Assembly (NCBI RefSeq): GCF_035046485.1
Contig: NC_085138.1
Location: forward strand, 64,720,580-64,784,579
Length of the DNA stretch: 64,000 nt
Direction of reading: 5' to 3'
Source: Aedes albopictus
Lineage: Eukaryota > Arthropoda > Insecta > Diptera > Culicidae
The position numbers were made by a program, and so were the translations under genes. The notes beneath the pieces were generated by a model that was not told the DNA's origin, searched no databases, and worked only from the letters and a program-made list of their open reading frames with translations. This document shows positions 27,814-39,639 of this stretch, in pieces. Within the stretch, counting starts at the first letter, position 1; each line of letters starts with the position of its first letter.

Positions 27814-28427
27814 TCTTCTTCAAATTAAAGTGACAAGATGCAAGTATGGATGATGCACTTTTTGGTCATATTGTTCGTGCCTCGGTTCGTGCAGTCTAGA
27901 ATCGGAATTTTTGACACGCGAAAATCAATTTTTCTCTTAAACCGCAATGGTGTTTGTGACATCGCTTTTTAAATTTTGAAAAAAAGTATTGATTATTTGT
28001 TTTTATACGAAAGAGCACCTTTATCTGAGCCATTATGATTTTTTTCAGATTTTTATAACTTTGTTTTGGTACCAAAACTCAATTTCAAAGAGATTTTTCG
28101 AAATCAGCTTTTGACAGCTGGGAAACTTCTTGACAGCTCTGCCCAGTACAAAATGCGACGAGGGGTGATTCGACAAATCGCTCCTATACAAACTTCAATT
28201 GATTTTTAAATAGGCTCCCGGGCACTAAAATTCATGAAAATTTGGATTTCGGCTCAGTTTGTCATGTCGTGACACATTTGTCCGGAAAAAGGCAAGACAG
28301 AAATGTCTAGAAGATTTGTCTCGTCGGATAAGCGCGTAAATATAGTCCATTTTACGTGCCGATTTTATGAATGGAATTTTGACAGGAGGTAGCATCCTAA
28401 CCCGTGAAAATCATTAACATCATCAAC
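27814..28427. other. Intergenic, nothing recognised
   Basis: AT-rich unique-looking sequence with the motif TTGACAGCT repeated at about 28112 and 28129. No exon or element ends were found. Confidence 0.4.
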
Positions 28428-28438
28428 ATGGATGTCAC

Positions 28439-29008
28439 ATGGAGGGCCCGTATAGCCGAGGCGGTAAACGTACGGGTATTCAGCATGACCATGCTGAGGG
28501 TGACGGGTTCGATTCCCGGTCGGTCCAGGATCTTTTCGTAAAGGAAATTTCCTTGACTTCCTTGGGCATAGAGTACAGTAGACGTTCGCTCGGTGCAAAC
28601 GCTTTAACTGCAATGCTTTTTAACTGCAAGTCCGCTAAGTGCAACAATTTTGCAGTTATCGCACCGCTATCCTTCAAAACGAAACGTCAACAGCGATGCG
28701 ATGTTTTTCGCATGCACTTTTGTTGCAGTGCGATGTTTTTCGTATGCACATTGGCTGCATTCTGCAGCAACTGACAGTTCTTTGACGTCTGTCAGTCGTT
28801 GCAGTTATCGAATTTTATTCGCTAAGTGAAACGTAAACATGTTGCAGTTATTGAACGTCTACTGTATCTTCGTGCCAGCCACACGATATACACATGCAAA
28901 ATGGTCATTGGCAGAGGAAGCTCTCAGTTAAAAACTGTGGAAGTGCTCATTGAACACTAAGCTGAGAAGCAGGTTTTGTCCCAGTGAGGACGTTACATCA
29001 AGAAGAGG
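28439..29008 (+). mobile_element. Feilai-like tRNA-derived SINE, interrupted
   Basis: The plus-strand copy begins with a tRNA-like head: an A-box-like TAGCCGAGGCGG and a perfect B box GGTTCGATTCC. A body ending in GTCCCAGTGAGGACGTTAC and a purine-rich AAGAAGAGG tail follow. The 11-bp target duplication ATGGATGTCAC flanks it (28428-28438 and 29009-29019). The head is transcribed by RNA polymerase III in this class, and mobility depends on LINE machinery in trans. A 289-bp TA element has inserted in the body at 28576-28864. Feilai is named from knowledge of the Aedes aegypti family; sequence identity was not checked. Confidence 0.85.
28576..28864. mobile_element. TA element CAGTAGACGTTC, complete, nested in the SINE
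   Basis: The ends CAGTAGACGTTC and GAACGTCTACTG are flanked by TA at 28574-28575 and 28865-28866. Removing it restores the SINE word GGGCATAGAGTATCTTCG seen in the uninterrupted copies. The arms repeat CTGCAA/TTGCAG and CGCTAAGTG words. It is non-coding and younger than the SINE. Confidence 0.88.
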
Positions 29009-29053
29009 ATGGATGTCACTTCGTAAAATGGCTCATTCCGCGCTTTTTGTCTA

Positions 29054-29347
29054 CACACTAAGATCAGCTCGGTGTTTTCCCCATCTTTTTACTGAGTTCG
29101 CAACAGCAGATTTTACTCGGTACGCTCGGTTATTTATTTTGCGGATATTCTGTAAACGAGTTACCGAGCTCAGCTCACAAACTGTCAAAAGTTACTGAAG
29201 CACGGTAAATATCGTTACTGCTGAACGGTAAATACGATTACCGAGTGTACCGAAATAAATCTGCTGTTGAAAACTCAGCAAAAAGATGGAAAAAATACTG
29301 AACTCAGTGAAAAAATTACTGAGCTGGAACATCTGAATCTTAGTGTG
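29054..29347. mobile_element. MITE of the CACACTAAG family, copy 1 (TA target)
   Basis: The element is 294 bp with ends CACACTAAG and CTTAGTGTG between TA dinucleotides. Long inverted arms share CCATCTTTTTACTGAGTT and its inverse. A second copy of the same length but opposite orientation lies at 34278-34571. Confidence 0.88.
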
Positions 29348-29581
29348 TATGGATGGGCGATAATAAAATGATGGGTAAAAGTTTATTAGCGTTCAATCGG
29401 CTACCAATGAATTGTACGGGATGGCAACTCAGTTCATCATTGATGACGGCTACCAAGCTTACGTAATAACAAACATCTGTCAAACTCATACGGATTTTGT
29501 GCAGAAAAAGTTCCTGGCCGTGCAAGACCAGTGGAAAAAATCGTTTTTCTCCTATATTTTGTCGCGTAATCCGAACCGATA

Positions 29582-30366
<785 letters not shown>

Positions 30367-30825
30367 ACGCAAAAGGGTCGGCCGGTACCGATGGTTTGTA
30401 CATTATTTTGGTGCAGCACTTTAGAAAGCAAAATTTAAACTAAAAATATACGAAAACAGTTAATGCTTGGTGTTAGGCGTGGATGACAAATCCTTTTGAT
30501 TGTTATAAATATAAATGCCTACAAGTGAGGTAGAATATTTATAACACAGTACAGAACTATACTATAGTAAATCGCGAATCAGCCTCGTCATCTGTAAGGC
30601 CACCTACACCATCCAAAAGTTCGTTCAAACCTGGTCACACAACCGACTCTTAGTAGATATACACAATGTAATAATAACCAAATTTGACCAACCGTTTGAG
30701 AGAAAAGAAAGCAGATTACATTTCTCCGATAGCTTTTCGGTTTCCCAGATCTTGATGAGTGCTTAAAAGCTGCTTTGTTGGATTTAAGCTGGTGAATGAT
30801 ATCCTTTACCCTCTACTTCCCATGG
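30367..30825. other. 3' flank of ND-23, nothing else recognised
   Basis: AT-rich sequence that includes the likely 3' untranslated region of ND-23 (to about 30530). No element ends or exons were found. Confidence 0.5.
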
Positions 30826-31074
30826 TTGCTCTAGAGCACCATCGATTTTCGACGAGCTCGAGACACACGGAATTACTCCCAACTACCTACTTGTTTCAAT
30901 AGTGGAACTATTGATACACAATCCAAATACTATTGATTTACAACTAATTTTTTTTTTTCGTTGATTTCGAACAATTTAGCCAATTTGCAATTACTTTTGT
31001 TCAAGCACTTTTTTCGGAAACGCTTTCTTGGCATAGAAATTGTCGTTCAAAGTCGTGGGAAGGAAATCCTTAAC
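30826..31074. repeat. Dispersed repeat, copy 1 (related to 52242-52790)
   Basis: It opens with CTCTAGAGCACCATCG and ATTTTCGACGA and closes with TTGGCATAGAAAT and GTCGTTCAAA. The same landmarks occur in the same order at 52242-52790, where a SINE has inserted. The family is not identified. Confidence 0.7.
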
Positions 31075-31724
31075 TTTTCTCAGCGTGGGAGTTAGAATAT
31101 TTTCGTCCTGTGCTGCACTGGCGTAGTCGTTTCTTTCAATGCCCGTTGTCTCCCGTGCCTACATTCAGATCCTCCTCGAAATACTGCAACTACCTTTCAA
31201 TGATTTTACGCCCGTCCATTAGAATTATTAAATTAGCGGTTAAAGGTTACGATAATGATCCGTTAACCGTTGCATTGCCTTTCAACTCGAAAAATTATAG
31301 TTCAAATTGGAATTTTCCACCTCAATAGGAAGGTAAGGTACATCTTACGTACAAAATTTGAGAACATTGATAGTAAAACTATTCACTAAACAGATTAAAC
31401 AACGGCATGAGCCCTGATTATCTGATTATTGAAATGTTTTATAAAAGAGCGAAAGAAATGATCAAAGATTGCCTTGACGTTTAATCAAGATAAGATGTAA
31501 TCAGCGGTTTACACTGCTTAGTAAATCCCCTAAGTGCACTTTTGAGCGACCTATGTGGGAATAAAATAGAAGCAAGTGTTCGTCAGAAATGCATTAACGG
31601 TTAATGCCAAGCATGCACACCACTGCCTTAATGCAACCGCCTGCCCGTTCAAATCAGCACAACGTGCAGTTCCAACTTTTTGGCTTTGCTCGTGGAGCCC
31701 AAGAACTGCTGTAAAATGTTTGTA
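31075..31724. other. Intergenic, nothing recognised
   Basis: Short frames only. I see no inverted ends, splice-bounded exon or tandem structure. Confidence 0.4.
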
Positions 31725-32368
31725 CCGTGAGGTCGCCATTCACCGCTCATGCCCCATTCACCGCTCATTTTGGTTCAATCATACAAAAATGATCAAATGT
31801 TAGTAAAGTATCGTAACAAAAGTGAATGTAACATGCTGCCACATTAAAAAACTTTTATTTCACCAAGCTTTTATATGGGTGCACCTGAAATCACGTTCTC
31901 AAAAAATATTTCTCACACTGCGCTGCAGGACAACAAAGGAACTGTTCAGGGCAAACAGCGGAAAAAACATCCAACAGGTAAAACCCGTTAAAGATTCCAT
32001 TTTGACAAAACAGGATGAACTGAACGTCATGAATCATCAATACTTTGGTAAATAAAACTTATTTTGTATTTATAAATGAATAGTTTCTGTGATTCCATGA
32101 AAAAATAATCCAGTGAGCGGTGAATGGATCCGTTATGAGCGGTGAATGGATGCATGAGCGGTAATAGGAGCCAAGAGATAACACATTTGAATTTTTATTT
32201 TTTCGGTTGTAAACATATTTTACAATCGTTTTATATTTTTTCTACAATAACAACATAATTGTTGAGTTGTTAACGTAAATTAAAGTGCAATATTCGCAAA
32301 CGTCGATTTCTAATGTCATATACTTTACGAAAATGCCGTTAAATGAGCGGTGAATGGCGACCTCACGG
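31725..32368. mobile_element. TA-flanked element with subterminal ATTCACCGCTCAT repeats
   Basis: The 644-bp element has terminal inverted repeats CCGTGAGGTCGCCATTCACC and its exact inverse, between TA dinucleotides (31723-31724 and 32369-32370). The word ATTCACCGCTCAT or close variants occurs twice inside the left end and three times, inverted, inside the right end, as transposase-binding subterminal repeats often do. A plus-strand frame of 77 codons (31822-32055) lies inside. Superfamily is uncertain; TA duplication suggests Tc1/mariner. Confidence 0.85.
31822..32055 (+). CDS. Unidentified 77-residue frame inside the TA element
   Basis: ATG to TAA, 77 residues. The first half is basic with His, Phe and Leu; the second half is rich in Lys, Asn and Gln and looks more like real coding sequence. 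No catalytic motif or family is recognised and there is no obvious splice partner. It may be a transposase remnant, a captured exon or chance. Confidence 0.2.
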   Translation: MNVTCCHIKKLLFHQAFIWVHLKSRSQKIFLTLRCRTTKELFRANSGKNIQQVKPVKDSILTKQDELNVMNHQYFGK

Positions 32369-32673
32369 TATATGATTTAGCGTGGTTCAAAAAATCGTTT
32401 TTGCTCCACACCGCTTAATCGATCCATAACCAGATTCTATGCCTTCTGCAAAAATTTGAGCTGATTTGATTGCAAATTGAGACTTGAAACATTTTTTTTT
32501 TTCTTTGCGTTTGTCACTAGTGTGACAGGCTGAGGCCAGGGTTGGCCCATCTCGCCATTGAAACATTTTGACCCTCACTGTAACGTAAATAAGATCTCGG
32601 GGTCGTTTTTCCAATAAGAACGTATCTCTCTTTCCCTTTAACGTCTACGATGGTAACTCACTAATCAGCGATA

Positions 32674-32832
32674 AGGGAACGTTCAAAAATTACGTCCAAC
32701 ATTTTGGGGGGAGGGGGGGTCTAAGAAAGTGTGACAGTACGTGTATTAGGTATAGGAAAATAGCGTGACAGAGGGGGGAGGGGGGGTCTAGAAATCCCGA
32801 AAAACGATGGACGTAATAAATGAATCTTCCCT
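32674..32832. mobile_element. MITE-like element, imperfect inverted ends AGGGAA
   Basis: The left end AGGGAACGTTC with ATTACGTCCA is mirrored by TGGACGTAAT and GAATCTTCCCT. The interior holds two G-rich tracts (GGGGGGAGGGGGGG type) followed by TCTA. It is non-coding. Confidence 0.65.
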
Positions 32833-33560
32833 AAGGGGTGCAAACTAAACACGTGTCACAGGGGTGGAATGTACACTCAAAATCTACTTACCCCGGTATT
32901 TCAACTTTATACCTCAAAAGCACAGGAAAAACCCGATTTTCAGCCAGTTCAAAGGAAGACGAGGTTTGCTCAGGGGGATGACGAAGGGCCAGAATCATCT
33001 ACCCAGCATTCAATTCAACATGGCGTCCAATGTTTTGTTTTGATTACTTAATTCATGGAAAAAATGCGCTGGAAACGTCGACGCTGCTTCGCTGCTACAT
33101 ATAATATCGTGCAAAGTGATAAAGAAAGAGAAACAATCATCAAAAACAACCATTTCGTTTAAAATGTGTAATTTCTGAAATAAGCACTAGCAACACACGA
33201 GACAAACACCCGAAAATCAGGATCAAGTTAGGGTAAACCGACCAGAAAGTGGGTACCAAAACGCGCCGTACCAAAAATGATGATGGGTGGAGCGGCGATG
33301 TACCGAGTTTGACAGCCGTGTCACCCCACTGGGTTTGCTTGCTCCTTTTCGAGCACGGAAATAAATACGAAAATCAAGAAGATAGCTTATTAGCTCAAGG
33401 ATGCGCCTTTGTATTGTCTATCCGGTTGGAATCAAGACCGACATTCAATCAAAAATTGCCATTTTCTTGGTCCACAAGTGTCGCAACTGTTTCGCATCTA
33501 GTGCGCTGTGTTGCTGACAACAACGGGAAGGATGCGCACTACATTTGACATGATTAAAAA
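32833..33560. other. Intergenic with two short frames, no identification
   Basis: Plus frames at 32869-33051 and 33249-33548 (60 and 99 codons) have no recognisable motif. The second lies just upstream of LTR-like sequence and may belong to a retroelement relic. Confidence 0.35.
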
Positions 33561-34100
33561 ACGTCGCGAGTTAGGTCGCGTCGCGACTTGATTGTGCGAA
33601 GTCCGGTTTGGTGGCGGCCCGACAATATAAAGAAGAAGCGACCACCTTTCAACTTAATAACATGTTTGGGTTTATTTGTCCCTAAAAGGCCCTAACTGAC
33701 GTCACAAATAGATAATAGGGAGTACTTGCCAGGGGCTTCATGCCCAGATGATGTTCCTGGTCACTGTAGTACAGCATGTCCAGCCGGTGTTACCCTGACG
33801 GAGGCGCAGACGGCGGGTGGGGTGGTCGTTGTTGGCTTGGTGTTGACGTTGTTGGCTTGGTTGGTGTCGTTGTTGGCTTGGTTGGTGGTGGTTCGGAGTA
33901 ACTTCGTGGGCCTAGCAGGTGAGCCGATGCTCCGACACTGCTGTTCCGGCGAAAGGGCCAGAGGGATTCTCACGGAGAACTATAGCGGTTGCCACCGATG
34001 AACCACAGGGGAACGATGGCGGTGCTGGGTTGGCTTGACGACCTGAGGAGGCCTAGCTGACGATGCTGGAAGCGATGACGGTTGCCACCGGATATTACAG
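33561..34100. mobile_element. LTR-retroelement-like debris
   Basis: A GC-richer block contains a TATA-like ACAATATAAAG at about 33625, then GGCGGGTGGGGTGG and a short GTTGTTGGCTTG tandem repeat. From about 33907 it shows homology to 39668-39773: both carry GGCCTAGCAG, then GGATGCTCC-like words, then CGGTTGCCACCGG. The pairing suggests two relics of one family, perhaps LTR or leader sequence. No protein domain is visible. Confidence 0.4.
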
Positions 34101-34277
34101 CAAGTAACCACTAAGCACTAGCGTAAGCGGTCTAAAGGTCATACAGCAGCTTTTTCGTGTCAATAGGCTCAGTAGGAAATTTTCAAATGCTCTCAGGCAT
34201 TACAAATAGTAAGCACTGAAATAAGCCGTATATTAGTATATGACGCTATGCTATAGTGCTTGTGAACCCAGTGTCTA

Positions 34278-34571
34278 CACACTAAGATTCAGATGTTCCA
34301 GCTCAGTAATTTTTTCACTGAGTTCAGTATTTTTTCCATCTTTTTACTGAGTTTTCAACAGCAGATTTATCTCGGTACACTCGGTAATCGTATTTACCGT
34401 TCACCAGTAACGATATTTACCGTGTATCAGTAACTTTTGACAGTTTATTATCTGAGCTCGGTAACTCATTTACAGAATATCCGCAAAAGAAACAACCGAG
34501 CGTACCGAGTTAAATCTGCTGTTGAGAACTCAGTAAAAAGATGAGAAAAATACCGAGCTGATCTTAGTGTG
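34278..34571. mobile_element. MITE of the CACACTAAG family, copy 2 (TA target)
   Basis: It is the same 294-bp length as the copy at 29054-29347 and in opposite orientation, with ends CACACTAAG and CTTAGTGTG between TA dinucleotides. The arms share CCATCTTTTTACTGAGTT. Confidence 0.88.
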
Positions 34572-34619
34572 TATCAGCCGAATAAGAAGCCTGACAGTGC
34601 TGTTAAAAGGCTTGGCGTG

Positions 34620-35890
34620 CATGCCCGGATAAAAAATACAATAGAAAAACATAGGATTCTAATGTAACAGTACCATTGAAAACCATGCTCTCACAATAGA
34701 TCCTCTCCTCTCCTCTTCTTGGCGTAACGTCCTCACTGGGACAAAGCCTGCTTCTCAGCTTAGTGTTCTATGAGCATTTCCACAGTTATTAACTGAGAGC
34801 TTCCTCTGCCAATGACCATTTTGCATGTGTATATCGTGTGGCAGGCACGAAGATACTCTATGCCCAAGGAAGTCAAGGAAATTTCCTTTACGAAAAGATC
34901 CTGGACCGACCGGGAATCGAACCCGTCACCCTCAGCATGGTCATGCTGAATACCCGTGCGTTTACCGCCTCGGCTATATGGGCCCTGTAAGATACTACAG
35001 CTCTCACAATAGAATTCAATGTTAAAATAACAATAGAAAAACAATAGAATCAAATGTTTCTAACAATAGAATCAAATGTGAATGAGCATTTCACATTGAA
35101 TTGTATAGGTTGTTAAGTATCGTAACAATACAAAAAATGACTTTTTTCCATACAAGTTTTTTCGCAAAACAGAAGATTCTAATGTAAATGAAATGTTGTT
35201 AATATATATAAGTGGAATCAAATATACCGTAGATTTTTATGTAATTGTATTGTTTTGAACTGTTAAATATGCCGAGAACTGTCTGTTTTGAACTGTTATT
35301 TTACATTAGATTCAATGGTTTGGGGATGGTTTTCTATTGTGAAACAGAAGATTCTTATGTTTTCGAATTGTTTCAAACAGTGAAATGCTCAGTAAACGTA
35401 TTGTTTTGGGTAGTGATTTTATTTATGGTTCCACATTTGATTCAATTGTTTTAAAATTGTTTTCTATTGTGAAGCAGAACATACAGTTTGTACTGTTTTT
35501 ACATTGAATTCAATTGTTTGGGTATTGTTTCCTATTGTGATACAGAAGATTCTTATGTTTTCGAATTGTTTCAAACAGTGAAACGAACGGTAAACGCATT
35601 GTTCTGACTAGTGATTTTACTACTGGTTCCACAATTGATTCAATGGTGTGGAAATTGTTTTCTATTGTGATACAGAAGATTCTTATGTTTTTAAATTGTT
35701 CTAAACAGTGAAATGTACAGTAAACGTGTTGCTTTGAGCAGTGACTTTATTACTAGCTCCACGTTAGATTCAATTGTTTTGGAATTGTTGTCTATTGTGA
35801 TGCAGAACATATTGTTTTGCACTATTTTTACATTAAATCGAATGGTTTGGAAATCGTTTTCTATTGTGAATCAGACAATTCTAACTTCAA
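34620..35890. repeat. Diverged tandem repeat family, CAATAGAA / CTATTGTG words
   Basis: Outside the SINE this stretch repeats two subunits. Subunit A begins ACAGAAGATTCTTATGTTTT at about 35343, 35541 and 35671. Subunit B begins GCAGAACATA at about 35473 and 35801. The A-to-A spacings are about 199 and 130 bp, and the difference is one B subunit of about 69 bp. Words such as TCAATTGTTT and TTTCTATTGTG punctuate it. The left part (34640-35100) shows the inverse words ACAATAGAA. A related patch occurs at 38600-38850. Confidence 0.7.
34701..34999 (-). mobile_element. Feilai-like SINE, minus strand
   Basis: The head with B box GGAATCGAACC (inverse of GGTTCGATTCC) is at about 34910-34925, and the 3' end is at the left with a CCTCTCCTCTCCTCTTCTT tail. 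A 14-bp target duplication GCTCTCACAATAGA flanks it (34687-34700 and 35000-35013). About 14 bp beyond the tRNA head are not explained. Confidence 0.85.
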
Positions 35891-36135
35891 TCTCTAAGTT
35901 TAACTTTACAAAAAATATAAACTGCTTGAGCAAATCCGGAATGAAGCGAAACTGAACTATTATTATGTATTTAGACTAGAAGCTTGTATAATTTAAGCTA
36001 CATTTAAAAAATAGATCGAACAATTATCAAATATTTGGATCACTCATGTAGTAAATCGAGTAATGTTTAAATGCAATGATGGTTGAAGCTTTGGCTCCCA
36101 TGCCCCACAGCCAGATAACTGGGTTTAGCAGACTA

Positions 36136-36770
36136 GTTTAGTTTATTTATTTCATCAACAGGCTGGGTGTAGCCCCAATGATGGTTAAGAAGTATGATAC
36201 AATGACATGGTCAAGAAACTAATAATAAATAATAATACAGAGACAACATTCAACGAAACAAAACTTGGTCAGGAGTTGAAACTAAAGTAAGTGCATAATC
36301 AGCGTCCGTCATTTCGCCCTGCGAAGAACGACGAAAACCTCCGGCGTAGAGTCTCACGTGAGAAGTGGAAATCAAACAACGAAGCTACTCTATTGAATAC
36401 CCGCTGCAAGCCGCTGATCGCACCGTGTATCCCATAGTTCGTTCGACGTAGAGGCAGTCTCAGCATGATACTATTTCGAAGCGATCTTGGCTGAACGTTC
36501 AAATCGATTTGCTCCAGAATCGCCCCACAATCGATTCGACCCTGGAGCGTATCAGCTACGGTCAGTGCTCTGGTTACATCTCGTCTCGAGCGGAGTAGTT
36601 GTAGATCAATCAGCTGACATCGGTTCTCGTAGCTCGGCAGGCGAAACGGATCCCTCCAAGGTAGCCGGCGGAGTGCGAACCGAAGAAAGCGACGCTGAAC
36701 GGACTAAGCATTATATGTGGCAACACTATAAGCGGCATGATGGAACCGTGCCTAAGCGCGCTAAGTGTTA
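36136..36770 (-). mobile_element. 3' end of a 5'-truncated non-LTR retrotransposon
   Basis: On the minus strand the frame at 36299-36502 reads through a C-terminal motif typical of mosquito non-LTR polyproteins (LPLRRTNYGIHGAISGLQ, then FNRVASLFDFH). It is followed by a 3' untranslated region ending in AATAAATAAACT at about 36140. Upstream sequence to about 36770 looks like more of the same element but with broken frames. The clade is not determined. Confidence 0.6.
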
Positions 36771-37720
36771 TTAGTCCACTAATGTAGTTGCATTTATTGG
36801 GTGATGAGGTACAAATGTAAGATCGTTCAAATTCAAAGAAGCGTTCAAATGGTACATTTGTGAGTCGTTTGTTATTTACGAATGATTGCATGCAATTTCT
36901 TCATATTTGATAACACTAGTTTACAGCATTTTTGAACTCGGTAAGCTGATGATTGTTTTTGGTGTAGAATCATGCCCTGAGTTCGAAAACGCGAAGGAAA
37001 AAAATTACAGTAGAGCGGAAATTTTTTCGACTTCCCATACAAGGTGGATGATTTGAAATCGATTTTTGTTCTATTTTTAAGAAAAGTCGCTCACTTCACA
37101 CATCACACTCTCCGTAATCAATGCTCCGATTGAACTGAATTTTTTACTGTAACTCGCCTACATATGATATGTCAAATAAATGTTGAGAAAGAATTTTTAA
37201 ATTGTTTCTTTCTTATTGAAAAAAATACATTTCTTCATATATTTTTGGAAATTTTGCTAAAATTTAAGGAGATCGTCCCCAAAACTCGCCAATATCTTGA
37301 ATTTCATCAATCTGACGCAAAACCTGTATTCAGATGATCGCATGGTATTATATTCAGCTTTTAATTTATGGAAAAAGATTTAAAATTGGTTCAACAAAAC
37401 GCAAGATATTTGAATTTTATTAAATTCCATATTTTAAAAAGTTGTAAAACTTGATATTGAGCTAAAACTTAAAAACTGTTCTACTTTAAATTTTTTGAAG
37501 CACGGTTTCGAAATCAGCACTAAATTATGCGTCAAAAATTTTGGTCGTTGACAGAAGTTCACGACTTTCGTTTTATTTTGTAAACTAGTGTAATAAACTA
37601 TACATGCGTTCCAGGTTTGAAGAGCGAACCAATATTTAAAAAAAAATAACACAAAAATAACACGTTTCACTGAACGAGTTTGATGTAAAGGAAAAAATGC
37701 AGTCAAATTAGAATGGTAAA
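36771..37720. other. Intergenic, nothing recognised
   Basis: AT-rich sequence without element ends or exons that I can support. Confidence 0.4.
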
Positions 37721-37920
37721 ATTGAAATATCTATCTATCCTGGTATCCATCTATCTATCTTTATATATAAAAATGAGTTACTAATGTATGTCTGTCTGTC
37801 TGACCCTAATAGACTCGGAAACTACTGAACCGATCGGTGCTTTCAAAATAAAACCACAAAGTTCCTTGATCCAGCATTCCGCATCCCCGTTCTCTTCTCA
37901 GCGCTCCTAGTTCTCGTCCA
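37720..37920. repeat. ATCT/GTCT microsatellite next to a helitron-type word
   Basis: TATCTATCTATC and CATCTATCTATC tracts are followed by TATATATAAAAATGAGTT, then TCTGTCTGTCTGA, then ACTCGGAAACTACTGAACCG. This order of words recurs in many arthropod genomes beside short dispersed elements. Assignment to helitrons is from memory and not shown by the sequence itself. Confidence 0.45.
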
Positions 37921-38590
37921 TGCAGCGATCAGTCATAATCGTGCGCATTCCTTCGACCGCAATGCGATCGAACAAGCTGTGAGCTAACTGCTCCTACACA
38001 GGCTTCATGCCCTTGCGACTCCTAAAGTGATAGGAAAGAATAGTTATTTGGATACCATTGGGTATTAGTTAATGAAACAATTGCAATTTTATTAAAGAAA
38101 GGGGGATTTAGACAACACTTTCTTGTTTTCTCCATTATATTTTTTTAAATATTGGTACAATAAAATAAACCCTTTTCAAATGTTAGTTTAGAAAACAAAA
38201 TGAATATCAAAAAACTGGGTCAAAACTCTTTTAGATGATTTCATTATATAACAAAAAAAAGGTCGAACCAACCCTGTGAACTTGTCTGTAAAAGTGTGAT
38301 TTGCTACCAGCCCTGCCCTGCCAACTCAACCTCCCGCAAAAGTGCAAACAAAATAATATACAAACCTGTTGAAATGCTGCTACTGTTGTATGCTTTTACA
38401 CTGCACCGCACACTATAATCACTCCCGTGCGGAAAATTCACGCAGTTGAGCGTGAATTTTCCACATTTTCCGCAGACGAACCTACACTTCGAAAAATTTT
38501 ACCGCCGACGACCAAACTGATAACAAAAAAACTTGGCTGTCATCGATACACACTGTTTCGAAATTACTTAAAAGCAGGGTTTTTTTTTAA
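37921..38590. other. Intergenic, nothing recognised
   Basis: A short inverted stretch (GAAAATTCACGC near 38430 and GCGTGAATTTTCC near 38450) is the only structure noticed. Confidence 0.4.
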
Positions 38591-38599
38591 TCGTTCAGA

Positions 38600-38850
38600 C
38601 CATTGAAAAACGGTACATTTCAATGTAGCTGATACATTCTATTGTAAACCAATGGTTTGAACGCTGAATCCAAAAGTAACAATGAATTCAAATGTTAATC
38701 TATTATTTGACTATGTAACAATGAAATCTAATGTGAACCAATTGTAATCATTTTAAAGAATCAAATTTTAAAACATACTGTATAATACATTCACAATAGA
38801 AAGCAATGTTAACATAAAAATCTATTGTTTTTCAATTGTTGTGCCCATAG
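38600..38850. repeat. Patch of the CAATAGAA-type repeat
   Basis: Repeated words such as ACATTCTATTG, CAATGAATTCAAATG and ACAATAGAAAGCAATG are the same type as at 34640-35890. It is degenerate, with no clear unit boundary. Confidence 0.5.
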
Positions 38851-39275
38851 CCTTAATTGTTCGTTTTTATACGGGTGACGTTTATATCAATCAAAGCTGA
38901 TTTCAAGCAAAACAAAACTGAACCGAAGCAAGATAATAAAATCTCCTCGGAAATTTCGTACGATCGATAGGGCGGTGGAAGCTTGTCGTCGGACACTTCA
39001 AGCATTAAATTGAAACAGAAAATGTATAGCTTATACTTATGACTAACAACCCCAAGGACATCAGATCGAATCTGGATCAGGCCGTAAAAATCGATGAAAA
39101 GTAGACTTCGATGGAAAACATCCGGAGAAAAAAAAAATAAAGAAAGTAAATAACTTTTTTTTTTTTTTTCTTGACACATTTTTGACAACTCTTTCACCAG
39201 AGACTCGGTACGCAGATTGAAGCTGGCCGTATATCAGCCGAATATTTCGCCAAAATTGGCTTTCAAGCAGCTCTA

Positions 39276-39566
39276 AGAGCAACATTAACGGCGGCTACTA
39301 TTCGAGCAACCCGCGCAGCGCTACCATTTTGACTTAACCACCCTTTTCCACACCGGTAGCAATCAAATTAGTCACCCTGATTCGTATTGGGAGGGCTGTC
39401 ATATTTCCATAGAATTTTTAGCAGCGCAACTGTCCCGCTACTATATTTGGTCACCCACCCATAGCGCTACTATTTTGCGAGCGCATCTAGCAGCGACCGG
39501 TAAAGTTTGCTGCAATGATGGAGGGCTGCCAAGCGGGGTATAGAAGCGCACCGTTAAAGGTGCTCT
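39276..39566. mobile_element. MITE-like element AGAGCAACATTAACGG (TA target)
   Basis: The left end AGAGCAACATTAACGG is mirrored by CCGTTAAAGGTGCTCT, with TA on both sides (39274-39275 and 39567-39568). It is 291 bp. The interior repeats CGCTAC(C/T)ATTTTG. Confidence 0.75.
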
Positions 39567-39639
39567 TATAGGATGTAGTTCTAATGAGCTCTGTTAACAT
39601 TGCTCTTCATGTGGATATAGAACCAACTTGGTGCCAATT

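Noticed and set aside
28500..28520. tRNA gene signal from the perfect B box
   Set aside because: The same head with body, tail and target duplications occurs at several places in the window, so it is a SINE and not a tRNA gene.
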